DNA of 64,000 nucleotides from Mercenaria mercenaria (lineage: Eukaryota; Mollusca; Bivalvia; Venerida; Veneridae): contig NC_069365.1 of assembly GCF_021730395.1 (NCBI RefSeq), forward strand, positions 22,728,001-22,792,000, read 5' to 3'. Positions 1 to 11,639 of this stretch are shown piece after piece. A program made the position numbers and the translations under genes. The notes below the pieces were generated by a model. That model did no database searches and had not been told where the DNA came from. It saw only the letters and a program-made list of their open reading frames with translations. Position 1 is the stretch's first letter, and every line of letters begins with the position of its first letter.

Positions 1-640
1 CAGTTGCCTATATTACATAGGCAAATTTTTCCTACGGGGCAGAATTTCTTTAAACTTTGTGCACTGACTGAGAATCAAGTTTAAAACGGAACTATGTATT
101 AAAAATCATAGGTACCCAGGCTTGATTCTGATTTTCAAGGGCAGATAATTCAAGATCAAGGCAAGAGAACTATGTATTTTAAATTTTATTTCTGTTTCAG
201 ACTTTATTTGCAGTCAGTATACAAAGTTTAAAGAAATTCGGTCCATGGGAAAGACTAGGACTTTGCTGTATCATTTTGTCATGTACATAGGAAGGACACT
301 TGCATCAGTCTCTATATTGACATGTGGCAAACATTTTCTTACAGAAGGAATTTCTTCTTTAAACTTTTTTTTTACTGACAGAGAATCAAATCAAAAACAG
401 AAATATGAAATAAAACAAAGTATAGGAACCCAGCCTTGGTCATGAATTATCTGCCCTTGAAAGTCGGAAAATACTGAAAAAAATCTACTTTCAAGGGCAG
501 ATAATTCAAGATCAAACCTATGATTTTTGATACATATTTCTGTTTTAAACCTGTTTCCCAGTCAGTACACAAAATTTAAAGAAATTCTGCCCGTAGGAAA
601 TTTTTTACCCTATATACATATAGGCAACCTTGGCATGTCC
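1..640. repeat. Nested inverted-repeat (foldback-like) element
   Basis: Four related segments of about 140-160 bp alternate in orientation: roughly 1-143 (+), 150-290 (-), 315-470 (+) and 478-637 (-). Each carries the same landmarks: a TTGCCTAT/ATAGGCAA end, TTTCTTTAAACTTTGTG, an ACTGACTGAGAATCA-like block and a GGGCAGATAATTCAAGATCA block. The outermost arms pair with each other over most of their length, so the stretch folds into a large hairpin. This suggests a non-autonomous foldback or MITE-type element, possibly two copies head to tail. No transposase is visible. The left end may lie outside the window. Confidence 0.6.
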
Positions 641-734
641 CCTTAAATATAAATTAAAATGCAAATTCCTACATACAGACAAAGGAGATAAAATCCAATA
701 CGGCACTTGTGCAAGGTGTCTGTTATTTATAAAC

Positions 735-870
735 TTAAAATCTCGAAAATCGATTCAAGCTACGTATCTCGACATTTCGACTAAATTTCGAAATTGCTAA
801 ATCGAAATTGTTATGTCAAACTTTCGAGTTACCAGCCGAAATGTTGAGATACTAACTCCAAATTTTGACA
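735..870. repeat. TCGAAATTTCGA-rich repeat patch
   Basis: Short palindromic motifs of the form TCGAAATTTCGAGT occur several times here and again at 3860-3930, on the far side of the LINE insertion. They look like degenerate copies of one short repeat. Nothing coding is visible in 640-1084. Confidence 0.4.
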
Positions 871-1084
871 TTGTATGTTGTCTTTTTATACACAAATTTG
901 AACGCCGTCCGTCTGCCAAAGGTGAAACATGTAAATGGTCTACGTTTACTAAATCTTGATAAATTGTAAAGTGGAAACATCAACGTACACATTCATATAA
1001 TGTACCTAACATGTAGGGACTTGAATTTACACTACCATACATCGATGTATGACAAACCCCAGCCTGTAGTGTTACTCCAAATTT

Positions 1085-3457
1085 CAAACTGTATCCAAAA
1101 TATTGAAAACTGGCGACCGATCTCGTTATTAAACATTGACTACAAAATAGCAGCTAGAGTTTTAGCTAAAAGACTTCAATATGTCCTTCTAAAAATAATT
1201 AGTCTTGACCAGCAAGGATACATAAAAAATCGATATATTGGTTATAACATTCGTCCGATTCAAGATATTATCGATTACGCAGACCTTATTGAAATTAATG
1301 GTGCTATTCTATTTTTAGATTTTAAGAAAGCTTTTGACACAGTAAATTGGGCCTTCATGTTTAATGTCTGAAACAAATTTGGCTTTCAAGGATCCTTCAT
1401 TAATTGGGTAAAGACATTATATAATAATATATCCTCATGCGTAATTAATAATGGGTGGAAATCTGATTTCTTTAAAATCTCACGAGGTATACGACAAGGA
1501 TGTCCATTATCAGCTTTACTCTTCATTATTGTAGCCGAAATCATGGCAATTAAAATCCGTAAAAGTCAAGATATAAATGGAATTGCAATTAATGATAAAG
1601 AAATTAAGCACCTGAATATTACTCAACTAGCAGATGATACTACACTTTTCTTGAAAGACAAGTCAGAAATTCCTTTTGCAATTCAAATTATCGATGAGTT
1701 TGGTGTATATTCTGGTTTAAAACTGAATAAAATAAAAACTGAAGGTTTATGGATTGGAAAACTGAAGAATAATGAAAATACAAAAGAATTTGACATCAAA
1801 TTTACAAATAAATCTGTCAAAGCACTAGGTGTAATCTTTGGAAATAACAGAAAAGAATGTGATAAACTTAATTGGGAAAATAAAATATTGCAATGTCAAT
1901 CACTTCTTAATAATTGGAGTAAAAGAAATTTGACAATTTATGGCAAAATTCTTGTAATCAAGTCTCTAGCGTTACCAAAATTTACATATCTAATACAAAA
2001 TTTAGAAACTCCAAAAGATGTTCTAAGTAAGATTAATGCACTCTTCTTCAAATTTCTTTGGGATGGTAAAAACGATAAAATCAGGCGAAACATTACTATT
2101 GGGCATAAATGCGATGGGGGACTCGACGTGATAGATATAAATATATTCTCAATAACAATGAAAATAAAATGGGTACACAATCTTTTATCACATGAAAACG
2201 CGAATTGGAAAGTTATACCACAGTTTTTCTTAAATCAATATGGAGAGAATCTTCTGATATTTTTCATGAACTTAGATTCCTATAAGTCACTACCACGTAC
2301 TAAATACACTATTCCTAATTTTTATAAAACACTTATAGATGTATGGATTGAATTCAATAAAAGCAAAATCGATACAACTAAATTAGAATCTTTTCAAGAA
2401 ATACGTAAACAACTACTCTGGGGCAATCGTTTCATAAAATATAGCGGCAAATGTCTTATATTTAAGTCATGGATAGACTCCAAGATCATTTTCGTTAATG
2501 ATATAATCTCAAATACTGGAGAAATTGATGTTAATAAAATATTAACTCTTCTCAAATCTAAGCATAACTGGATAGCTGAACCTCAAATCATTAAGAAGGC
2601 AATACCAAATTCATGGAAAACGAAATTAAAATCAAAAGATTCGTACTCAACAAGGGTAAAGACAGAATTAGCTTTATTTATTGAACCTAATAAACCTTTA
2701 AAAGATATGACAAATAAAATCATATATGATATACTTCTAAAAAGAAAATCTGAACGCCCATATATCCATAAATACTGTGAACAGCAGTTTGGTAAACACA
2801 TTATGTGGAGGTCCTTCTATTATGTTTTAAATAAAGTCAGTTTAGACAACAAAGTAAAACAGTTTAAGTACAAACTTATCCATCGTATTGTTGCTACAAA
2901 TCTGAATTTATTTACTTGGAATATATTTGATAATCCGTTTTGTAAACACTGTAACTGTATTGAGGATTATTCGCATTTTTTCCTAGACTGCAGATATCTG
3001 ATAAATTTCTGGACAATCATTTCTAACGTCTTCAAAAAATGTGGTTTTTCGAGATCGTTTAAAAACTTAGAAAGTATCGTCATTGGTTATAAAATTGAAC
3101 TTAAATAGTATCAAGGCGTAAATTTATTATTAAATACCATTTCGTATTGCATATATAAAACCTATTTTATTAGCGATAGACGAACTAAATATTTAAATAT
3201 TAGTAATGTCCTGTACAATGATATTATTGTTCTAATAGACTATTTGGAAAAAAGAAATACAAGACTACCTATTTTGAAAACCTTTTGAAATACATGTAAT
3301 GTAACAAATGTTGAATAATACTTTGTCACACATTCTATACATTTATATCTTCTTTTATACTGCTTTTTATATTGTATATGTTAATTTGAAAAAATAAACG
3401 GGTCGTTCTACAGATGTAAGACGATTCCAAAAAGAAAAACAAACTGTATCCAAAATA
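1085..3457 (+). mobile_element. 5'-truncated L1/Tx1-type LINE with 18-bp target-site duplication
   Basis: The 18-mer CAAACTGTATCCAAAATA occurs at 1085-1102 and again at 3440-3457, directly outside a LINE fragment. This marks a non-LTR retrotransposon insertion of 1103-3439. The copy starts inside the reverse transcriptase domain, so it was truncated at its 5' end on integration. The 3' part (3109-3439) is untranslated, contains an AATAAA near 3395, and ends in a short A-rich tail (CCAAAAAGAAAAA) rather than a long poly(A). The intact duplication and single coding lesion indicate a fairly young insertion. Confidence 0.9.
1103..3108 (+). pseudogene. LINE ORF2 fragment: reverse transcriptase and C-terminal zinc motif
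   Basis: This is one reading frame interrupted by a single TGA at 1369-1371. RT signatures appear in order: NWRPISLLN (the truncation point), DQQGYIKNRYIGYNIR, motif A FLDFKKAFDTVNW, motif B RGIRQGCPLSALLF and motif C QLADDTTLFL. Near the end CKHCNC...HFFLDC matches the cysteine/histidine motif found at the C-terminus of L1-like ORF2 proteins. The wording of the fingers region (PISLLN.DYKI, YIG.NIR.I.DII) fits the L1/Tx1 group. The endonuclease and ORF1 are absent because of 5' truncation. The ATG at 1000 lies in flanking DNA and is not the element's own start. The copy cannot be autonomous. Confidence 0.88.
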
Positions 3458-5230
3458 CATATATCTATATTTACATGCATATTATGTTCTGGTGGTTGGG
3501 CTTCGAAAGAGGTTGAAAACATTCAAGATTATGGTGAAAGTAGTGAAATACTCTAAGTTCGAACTACACATGGTTATTTTCTTTGACCACTCCTCCAAAT
3601 CAGCTACTTATGCACGTACCCTATCTTCACTGGACACATAACTACACATTCATGAAGGAAATATCTATATGTCCTTGCCATGCGGGCTCCAGCTTGGTCG
3701 GAAACCTGTGAGAGTTAAACATGGCGGATAGTGTTATTTTGATATTTTAAGGGGAACGTCGCCTACTTCTTATATACCTCTTCTAGGGCTACATGAGGGC
3801 TGCACAAAGTACATAATATTTGTCAGGACACAAATCTCCATGTATGATAGTTAGTTACTAGTAATTTCGAGTTTCGAGTAACGTATCTCGAAATTTCGAG
3901 TAAGTGTCTCGAAATTTCGAGTTGATAGATAGCATACCCCTGGTACTAATGCTCTGTCGTAGTTTAAGCATAACTTATTTTCTATTTCATTATAATATTA
4001 TAAGGATTGTAGTCGTTTCTATTTAATGAACCCACTGCACCTTATATATTTGATATGCTCTCTTGAGTTGTAACTTCTTTTGTTTTGTTTTTTCATTATC
4101 CTGTGGAATTGAACATGTTAATCATGAAACTAACAATATACCAACTTGTAAATCTGAACAAACATGAAAGGGATTTTAGAGAAAAAGACACGTATCATAT
4201 CGTCGTGATCTGCACTGTCCGCTATTCAGTGTCAGTAAGTTTTCAGTGATCACCCCTCTGAATGATAATTGGTGCTGCCCAAATTGAAAGATTGACCAGT
4301 GCAGTTTAGAAATTTAGCAGGCTAAAGGTTAAGTCATGTATATGATACATGAATATTTGATAAAGCGGCTTACCAAAGTGTAACGCATTTTAGACAATTA
4401 GGATCACAGAAAAGTGACAGAACCAAACGTGATTCCTATGCTATTTCCCATGCATTGACCATTGAATCTGCGCTTATACGTTCCGATTCCTTAATGTACT
4501 CAGTTAGTAACATGTATAAACATTCTTCTCAACAAGGATGATTTCTCTATGAACCTTACATAATGTGTTTTCTGCCAAGGCATTAACAAAGTTTCAAAAT
4601 ATTTTATTTTATTTTATTATTGACTGTGAGACATATAGCGCTTTGGAGTTAGAGAAACACTTTTGCTTTGCCTAGATGTTACATTTTACCAGCCTCATTT
4701 TATTCAGAACAATATAATTGTCTTTTAAATGTGTTATTAATTTAACTGAAACAGGAAGGGAAGGTGTTGACGGACTTATACTAGATCTACTGGTATTTTA
4801 TTAATATTGGAATATAATTATCAATTTTTATTTTATTAAATCTGAAATTGTTTGATTGTTTTATATAATAATATTTGTGTGTCATACTTTCTTCTTTATC
4901 AATAAGACATGCAATATGTGTGAGAATAAATGAAAAGAAGTTGATGAGAAAATCACATAACAATAGAAAGTGGTAAAGTATCAAAATGCAAGCATGAATA
5001 ATTCTACTAAAAATAGTACTTGTTATTATAAAATAATTATTCAAGTAAACTGTAACATGATGACTTTCATTTTGTTCCGATAAAGAATGACCAAAGAATT
5101 AGGTTTTTAAACACCGACGACTTTGGCGAATTGGTACACAACATATCATAATAATAGTTATTTTGAAATTATCTAATATGCTAAAACTCAAAATGTCTGC
5201 TTCAAAAATATTTCGGTTAAATAATTCAGT
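3458..5230. other. Non-coding stretch, no gene recognised
   Basis: AT-rich sequence without a supportable ORF. It holds a TCGAAATTTCGAGT patch at 3860-3930. It also holds a block around 4285-4330 (GACCAGTGCAGTTTAGAAAT...TTAGCAGG) that recurs in diverged form at 8250-8295 in the methyltransferase intron, so both are probably copies of one interspersed repeat. Confidence 0.5.
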
Positions 5231-5239
5231 GAGATATTG

Positions 5240-5770
5240 AAATGGCATTCTTGACGGACTGTCCTGTTGAATAACCTATGTAACTTCTTACCGAATAAAT
5301 TCATACGTTTTATGTTATGTCAAATTAACTATCTAACTTTTTACCAAAAAGGGAGGTGTTGACGGACTGTTCTGTCAAAATACCAATTTAACTTCTTACT
5401 GAATGAATTCATACGTTTTTGTGGTCTGACAATGTATACCTATCTAACTTTCTACCGAATGAATTCATACATTTTTAGTGTTCTGTTACATTTGCTATCT
5501 AACTTTGTTTAAACATATTTTATTCCCAACAATATACATAATTATATTTATATACAAACATTACAAGTACAGTTGATGGAAAGGATTAGAACGAATCCTT
5601 TCCATCAACTGTACTTGTAATGTTTGTATATAAATATCCTTATATATATCTAACTTCTTACCGAATGAATTCATACGTTTTGTGTTCTTTCAATTAACTA
5701 CCGAAAAGGGAGGTGTTGACGGACTGTTATGTCAAAATACCAATTTAACTTCTTACCGAATGAATTTAAT
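5240..5770. repeat. Degenerate tandem repeat (ACTTCTTACCGAATGAATTC family)
   Basis: Blocks reading about AACTTCTTACCGAATGAATT followed by CATACGTTTT, and GGGAGGTGTTGACGGACTGT, recur near 5250-5310, 5345-5420, 5440-5475, 5650-5690 and 5705-5770, with an outlying partial copy at 4755-4780. Spacing is irregular. No coding potential is visible. The perfect hairpin at 5544-5637 interrupts the series. Confidence 0.6.
5544..5637. repeat. Perfect 44-bp inverted repeat with 6-nt loop
   Basis: Arms 5544-5587 and 5594-5637 are exact reverse complements, separated by AGAACG. The arm starts ATATTTATATACAAACATTA and ends GATGGAAAGGATT. Transcribed, this would form a 44-bp uninterrupted stem. It may be a very young small foldback insertion or a precursor-like hairpin. 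An assembly or cloning artefact (a read turning back on itself) is also possible. Confidence 0.9.
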
Positions 5771-5779
5771 TATTTTTAT

Positions 5780-6150
5780 GTATATGTCGCATGTCGCGAA
5801 TTGAACGACATTCAAATTTTTCTGCAAAAGTCAAAGTTCAAATGTCGAATGTCCAATGTCGTTTTTTTAACCACATTGGAATGTTGTTGTTTTTTCCGAA
5901 TCTCGGATGTCGCGTTTTGTCGGTTTCCCAATGTCGTTTTTACACTACATTCAGTATTTTTCAAATGTCGTATGTTGCGTACTAAACATTAAATTTTTGC
6001 TCTAAAATCAAGTTCGAATGTCGTAAGTCCAATGTTGGTTTTTACGACATTCGTTTTTTAATGTCGTATGTTCTTTTCTGCAAGAGTCAAAGTTCGAATG
6101 TGGTATGTATGTCCAATGTCAATTTTTGCACGACATTCAAATTGTTTATT
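5780..6150. repeat. ATGTCG-motif tandem repeat
   Basis: Short blocks such as AAATGTCGAATGTCCAATGTCG, TTTTTACGACATTC and TCTGCAAAAGTCAAAGTTCG recur with variation throughout. The open frames across this patch come from the repeat and have no family resemblance. Function unknown. Confidence 0.6.
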
Positions 6151-6925
6151 TAAAGGCATATCACGAAACCGAGGAAACTAATAGCAAACTTGGTGTGACT
6201 GGTTCTGTTCATGAGAAACAATGACATCCCTAGCACCGATACTTAATAAAATCTATAAGAAGATATAAAACAAGATATAAAATAATTTCAGACCCGGTTT
6301 TATTAAGTCTGTTCATTAGAGATAATGATTCAGCAGAGTGTAAACCTGTTTTAATAGCAACCTGAATAATTGTTCACATAACGTTAACAGAAAACATTTG
6401 TAATGATTTGCTGCCGTCCACTTCGTTTTCAAATTTGATTTGAGTTACCATAGTCTATTTAAATAGTCACTTATTATAAGAATAGGGAATTACAACAATA
6501 TTGATACAGTTACACAATTGTTGGGCAACTTTCGACACGTATGTTATTCAATTCCCCCCCCCCCCCCCCCCCCACCAACTCTAATTCAGATAACTCTTAA
6601 ATGTACCTAAAATGGTTCTTAAAGACAACTTAAAAGTTTATAGTAGAAAATGCCTGCTTACTTGCAAATCAACATTTCATACCGGTACCTCAAATGACCA
6701 ACCATTTTAATTACAACTGAAGTGAATTTGCTATATTATGATGCATTCAAACGTAACATTTCTACATAAAAGAAGCTGTTTTCGAATTGCAGGAATAGCT
6801 TTATTTAACCTCCAACATCATTGTTACAGGAAAGTACTATCTAAAGTTTAACAAATTACCGTATCATAGAATCGCCACAATGCTTCTTAATTTCGCAAGG
6901 TATTTCTTTAGACTTTGTTACCACA
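6151..6925. other. Upstream region of the methyltransferase gene, with a poly(C) run
   Basis: No gene is visible. A run of 20 C lies at 6554-6573. The ATG of the methyltransferase follows a favourable context (CCACAATGA). The true 5'UTR and promoter cannot be placed from sequence alone. Confidence 0.4.
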
Positions 6926-9259
6926 ATGAGCATATTCGAAGACTACAATTCGACCTGTGACAGTTACGACGACAACAGACAGCCGATAGGAGCTGACGTT
7001 GTGGCAGGGATGATTCAAATACACGGCAAGAAACAATTAAAGGTATGTACGTAATTATTGTGGCACCGACATTCAACATCCAGATTGATAATGTTTGGTT
7101 ACCAATACTTTTTCTGTTGCGATTTACCGATAGTTTTGATGATCTGCGATAAATGAAGTACAAGTTTTCCGTAATTTCGTGTATTTCCTCAACTTGTGTA
7201 ATTTCACATCATTTCAAAATACTCGTCTGATTCATTACATTGTCTGCCTAAATTGATATAAACAGGATGTTCATTTACTGGATGCCGGATGTGGAACAGG
7301 CAATTACGCGAAGGCTTTAATCGGCTATGGCGTCGGCAAGGTAACGTTGATGGATGCTTCATCTGGAATGCTTAGACAAGCTAGGGCAAAATTAGTTGAT
7401 GCTATAGCTGAGAACACCGTCGTTAGCATCATTAAAAACAAACTTCCGGAGATGCCGTTTGGAGACGGAACATTTGATGTCGTCCTATTTAGCCTTGTAA
7501 GTTTTTACCATAAACAAAGATTTAGTGATAAATCCTGTTATAATTGTGTTTTAGACTTGCACTTTATAAAAATGCAAACGAGTGCATATAAGACGCTAGA
7601 TTACGGAAACATCCGCACTTCTTCTTCTAGTGCACTATATGAATAGATTGAATTACATGTATACTGTAAATATAAGCAAGCTATTTTTTTTTTTTTAAAA
7701 AGACGATAAGAAATTCTGAGACTAATTCAAGCTTTCATTTATTTGTATGGAATGGTGCTTATATAAGCATTCTGTACAATTATTTTCTTTCAACTGACCC
7801 ATGCATTTGAGTTTTAAAAGCAATGCAGCCGCTGGACTTTAATTAATAAGAAAGGCCTATATTGAATTAGTTGGCGGGGGTACTTTGTGAAAGTCTGTTC
7901 CGCTAAACTTCGTATTAAAGTGGCAATAATCTTTGTATTCTACTTTTCATTGAAAATATATTACAAAGTAGTTTATATATGTGTGTACTCGTATCACTGA
8001 GTAAGTGGTCAATATCACGACCAGGTGGCACTTTATTACAAGCTATTTATTTAAAAGGCTATGCATTTAAAAAATCGAAACACGTACGCGCAAAAGACAA
8101 TTCTAGTAACGATTTCGCACGCAAAGGAAAACATTGCCATGGTTAGAAACTTTTTTTGTTATATTTAACCTGCCTGCTGGCGGCAAGTGATTCTTTCTTC
8201 GCGAACAGTGCAGACCAAGATGAGCCTATACTCCCGTGTAACTGAATGATAGACCAGTCCATTTTAGAAATTTAGCAGGGAAACGTTTAAATAGTAACAA
8301 GTAGTATCAGTAGTTATCAGTAGTTATGAAACTACTGTCCATGTCTTCGTTTACGTATTAAACACTGCGGTAATGGTATCTAAACACACAATCCCATAAT
8401 ATAGCTGTTTTTGGTAAACTTATATTGAGTTTTCTTTCCATATTTAACTTCAATAATGTTGCGAATACACAATGTAAGCGTTTGTACTCTTAGGAAGAGG
8501 TATATCTTGAATTCCTTGAAGTGTCTACAAGGTTTGAAAGACGACTGTGTCAGACAAATAATCAAACTTATATTATGCAAACTTTAATATGAAGTTCTAC
8601 TCAAACGTTATATTGTCAAAAGTTAATATCATGAAATATATTAAATATTTATCACTGAAATCATTCAGCACGCCAATCTTTAATACTGTTTGCCGCTTTT
8701 CACTTGTCCAGTTTCATATCTTTTATGCTTTATGCCTCTTTTCACAAGTCTAGTTTCACTACCGTAACAGGTCCTGCATCACCTGAATCCTGACTCTGGA
8801 AAAGACGATACTGTACATTTTCAAGAACTTGAGCAAACTATTGCCCAGGCTCGCCGGGTGCTGCGTCAAAATGGAGTCATTGTTATTATTACACAATCCG
8901 AGGACGACCTTTATAATACTTGGTTTTACCATATCAACAAGGAAATAACGAAGAAATATGCCAGGAAGTTTGCCTCAGTTCGCCAGTACCTGGAGATTTT
9001 TGAACGCGTTGGAGTTAACTGTATTCAAAGGATGAGGCTTTTGGGTACTCTTCTTTCAGGCCATTTTCACCTTAATGGTCCTCTCGAGAAATCTTGGCGT
9101 GACTGCGACTCTTACTGGGCATGCGCAACTGAAACTGAATTGGATGATGTGAAACAAGCAATGTGCCTATTTAAAGAGAAAGGAGAACTTAATGAATGGG
9201 TTATCAAGCACGATCGTGTAAATGTAGATGGTATAGCTACTATGTTTGTATGTAAATAG
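6926..9259 (+). CDS. SAM-dependent class I methyltransferase (three exons)
   Basis: Exons are 6926-7042, 7266-7496 and 8771-9259. All junctions are GT...AG and phase 0, giving 278 residues and a TAG stop. The start region (MSIFEDYNSTCDSYDDNRQPIG) is typical of the Methyltransf_11 group, where a YD..R.PIG segment precedes the Rossmann fold. Motif I, LLDAGCGTGNY, is at residues 43-53. The acidic residue after beta-2 is in VTLMDASSGML (D69). The motif IV region FDVVLFSLVLHHL (109-121) spans the exon 2/3 junction. A late strand, NGVIVIITQSEDD, follows. The protein binds S-adenosylmethionine and is probably cytosolic, as there is no signal peptide or membrane segment. The methyl acceptor cannot be told. 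The frame is intact, so this looks like a working host gene. Intron 2 (1.27 kb) contains repeat fragments. Confidence 0.85.
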
Positions 9260-10060
9260 CAAATCATATTTTGTCTATCGTGTAAACGCTATAACATCAT
9301 ATATTATTATCCTGTAATTTAGAACCTTTATTGAAATATAAATAATACAAGCTTTATCTTATATCGCGTACGACCTGTTTTGTGAATCATGATTGAAAGT
9401 ATATGTTAAAGTTATTACAGCATGCAATACGTGTTTGACTGTAATGGAATTGTTTTATGAATTTATATCAGATTTACAATAATGTAGTCTTGTTACGTTG
9501 GAATGTAGTAGTTTTCTTCAAGTGCGAGTCGAGTGATGTGCCAGACTAAATACGCCAGCCTTCATAGAATAATTGTCTGTTGCCAATTAATGACCCCTAT
9601 TGTTTTGGGGTTTAAAGTTAAAGGTCAACGTCACAATGACCTTAAGTATGAAAATGTTTTTCAATCAATAATAGGAGAACTCCTGGGTTTAAAGATCGCT
9701 GCCAAACTTCTTTGCCTGTTCTCGGTATTATACCCCTGTCGTTCTGTGATAAGTGTGTCACACTGACTTTTGTCCGTTATACATATTATTTTGGGGTACT
9801 GTTCTAAATAAAAGATTATTTTACTATAACTGGCCATTGTTAACCAGTTGCTTCCATTCTGCAAATAATGAAGACATAAGAATGGACAGCAAGCAAATGG
9901 TTGGCAAGTATAGTAATAAAAGTGCACATTTAACGATTTGGCTACATTCCTAGACTTCGTAAATAGGAATTTCAGTATTTCAGTGTGTTGCAAAACTGAT
10001 AAGTGTATTTAATGAACATGTAAACATAATGCTTTAACATGGCTTTATCGTTAGTAGAGA
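9260..10060. other. Downstream non-coding DNA with a repeat fragment
   Basis: No supportable gene. Around 9600-9650 the phrase AAAGGTCAACGTCACAATGACCTT is of the type found in abundant mollusc interspersed repeats. The remainder is unassigned. Confidence 0.4.
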
Positions 10061-10072
10061 GGTTTACATTGT

Positions 10073-10233
10073 AAGAAATGTACTTGCATACACCTGGATA
10101 GAAACACCTCCCATCCGTATGGCAGCAAGATGGCTTTTATGGGAAAGAATTCTACGCTCCAAAATAGTTTTCATACCAACATCGATTAGAAACAAGTGAC
10201 TGGATGTCAACGAACATAACCACTCAGCCACGG
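10073..10233 (-). mobile_element. Old tRNA-derived SINE
   Basis: Read on the minus strand, it begins CCGTGGCTGAGTGGTTATGT (A-box-like). It continues with CACTTGTTTCTAATCGATGT and then GAATTCTTTCCCATAAAAGCCAT and GGAGGTGTTTCTATCCAGGTG. This order (tRNA-like head, GAATTCTT..., GG.GGT...TCTA.CCAGGTG) matches a widespread bivalve SINE known to me from general sequence familiarity. The copy is diverged by many substitutions, so it is old. Open frames here are shadows of the SINE. Confidence 0.6.
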
Positions 10234-10544
10234 AATTTCCTCGAAACAATGGAAAATCCATTGCATAGCATTTTCTGAGGATCTTCTCAATTGTTTGGCT
10301 CAACAAAAACTGCCAAATGGCAGCGTGCTCGACTATTCTTCATATACTGGTTTATACTCTTATATGCTATAAAGCTTTTCCAAAATGTTCTGAACGTAAA
10401 CAAGAAAATTCTTTTAAAAAGATGGTCGGCGCGGTGTAGTGCAATTTCAGTAAGTTACGTATTTATAAATGAGGTAAACGTTTAGCCTTGAAAACCTTGA
10501 TTTTTAAGGTATATAATTATGAAAGAGATCCACAAAGAAAGAAA

Positions 10545-11600
10545 GGGGCAAAGATGGCCCTATGTCGCTCACCTGAGTAACACACAATAACAGTGTAAAC
10601 ATGTTTTACCTAGTAATTTTATGGAGACAAATATTGCTGACCAATTTTCATTAAGATTGGACCAAAAAAACCTCTTGAGCCTCTTGAGTGTAAACAAGCT
10701 TATTCTTTGATCTGACCTGGAGACCTAGTTTTTGACTCTACATGACCCAGATAAAAATTCGTCCGATATTTCATGCACACAAACATTCTGACCAAGTTTT
10801 ATGCACATCAACTGAACAAGAGTGTTAACAAGCTTTTACTTTGATTTGACAGGGTGACCTAGTTTTTGACCCCATATGATCCAGTTTCTAACTTAGCCAA
10901 GGAATCATCATGATAAACATTCTGACCAAGTTTCATGAAGATAGGGTCTTAAATGTGGCCTCAAGAGTGTTATCTAGTTTTTACTTTGATTTGTCCGGGT
11001 GACCTTGTTTTTGACTCCATATAACCCAGTTTCAAAAATAGCTTAGAAATCATCAAGATAAACATTCTGACCAAGTTTCATGAAGATAGGTCATAAATGT
11101 GGCCTCTAGGTTATTAACAACATTTTCTTTTGATTTGACCTGATGACCCAGTTTCGATCCAGGCCTAGAGAACATCAAGACAATCATTTTGTGCAAGCAT
11201 ATTATGCAAATACAAGTTGTGTGCAAGTTTGATTAAAGTTGATTTCAAAATGTGGTCTCTATCATGTTCACAAGCCAAAAATTGCAATTTTGGCCATTTA
11301 AGGGGCCATAACTCTATAACCCATGATGAGATCTGGCCAGTTTTCAAAAGAAACCGAGATATTATGCCAATACCAGTTGTGTGCAAGTGTGATTAAAGTT
11401 GAGTGCAAAATGTGATCTCTATCGTGTTCTCAAGCCAATAATAACAAATTTTGGCCTTTTAAGGGGCCATAACTCTAGAACCCATGACGGGATCTGGCCA
11501 GTTTTCATAAGGGCCCGAGATATTATGCCAATACAAGTTGTGTATAAGTTTGATTACAATTGATTGCAAAATGTGGTCTCTATCATGTTCATAAGAAATT
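10545..11600. repeat. Mollusc interspersed repeat with internal ~115-bp and ~160-bp tandem units
   Basis: It begins GGGGCAAAGATGGCCCTATG then TCGCTCACCTGAGTAACAC. Between 10,680 and 11,160 the phrases GACCTAGTTTTTGAC, AACATTCTGACCAAGTTTCA and TTTACTTTGATTTG repeat about every 115-120 bp. From 11,190 to 11,600 a ~160-bp unit (ATTATGCCAATACAAGTTGT... GGGGCCATAACTCTA) occurs almost three times. It ends near GGACGACGGATGGACGATG. No coding capacity is visible; probably a non-autonomous element. Confidence 0.65.
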
Positions 11601-11639
11601 ATTAACGGACGACGGATGGACGATGTACAAAATGTGATC

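Noticed and set aside
1000-1102. ATG at 1000 as the start of the LINE protein
   Set aside because: The target-site duplication places the LINE's left edge at 1103; the upstream codons are flanking DNA that happens to be open.
5729-5992. Overlapping open frames of 64-87 residues
   Set aside because: They lie over the ATGTCG word repeat in two frames and show no protein family features.
10064-10306. Minus-strand open frame of 80 residues
   Set aside because: It covers the tRNA-derived SINE and follows its sequence; not a gene.
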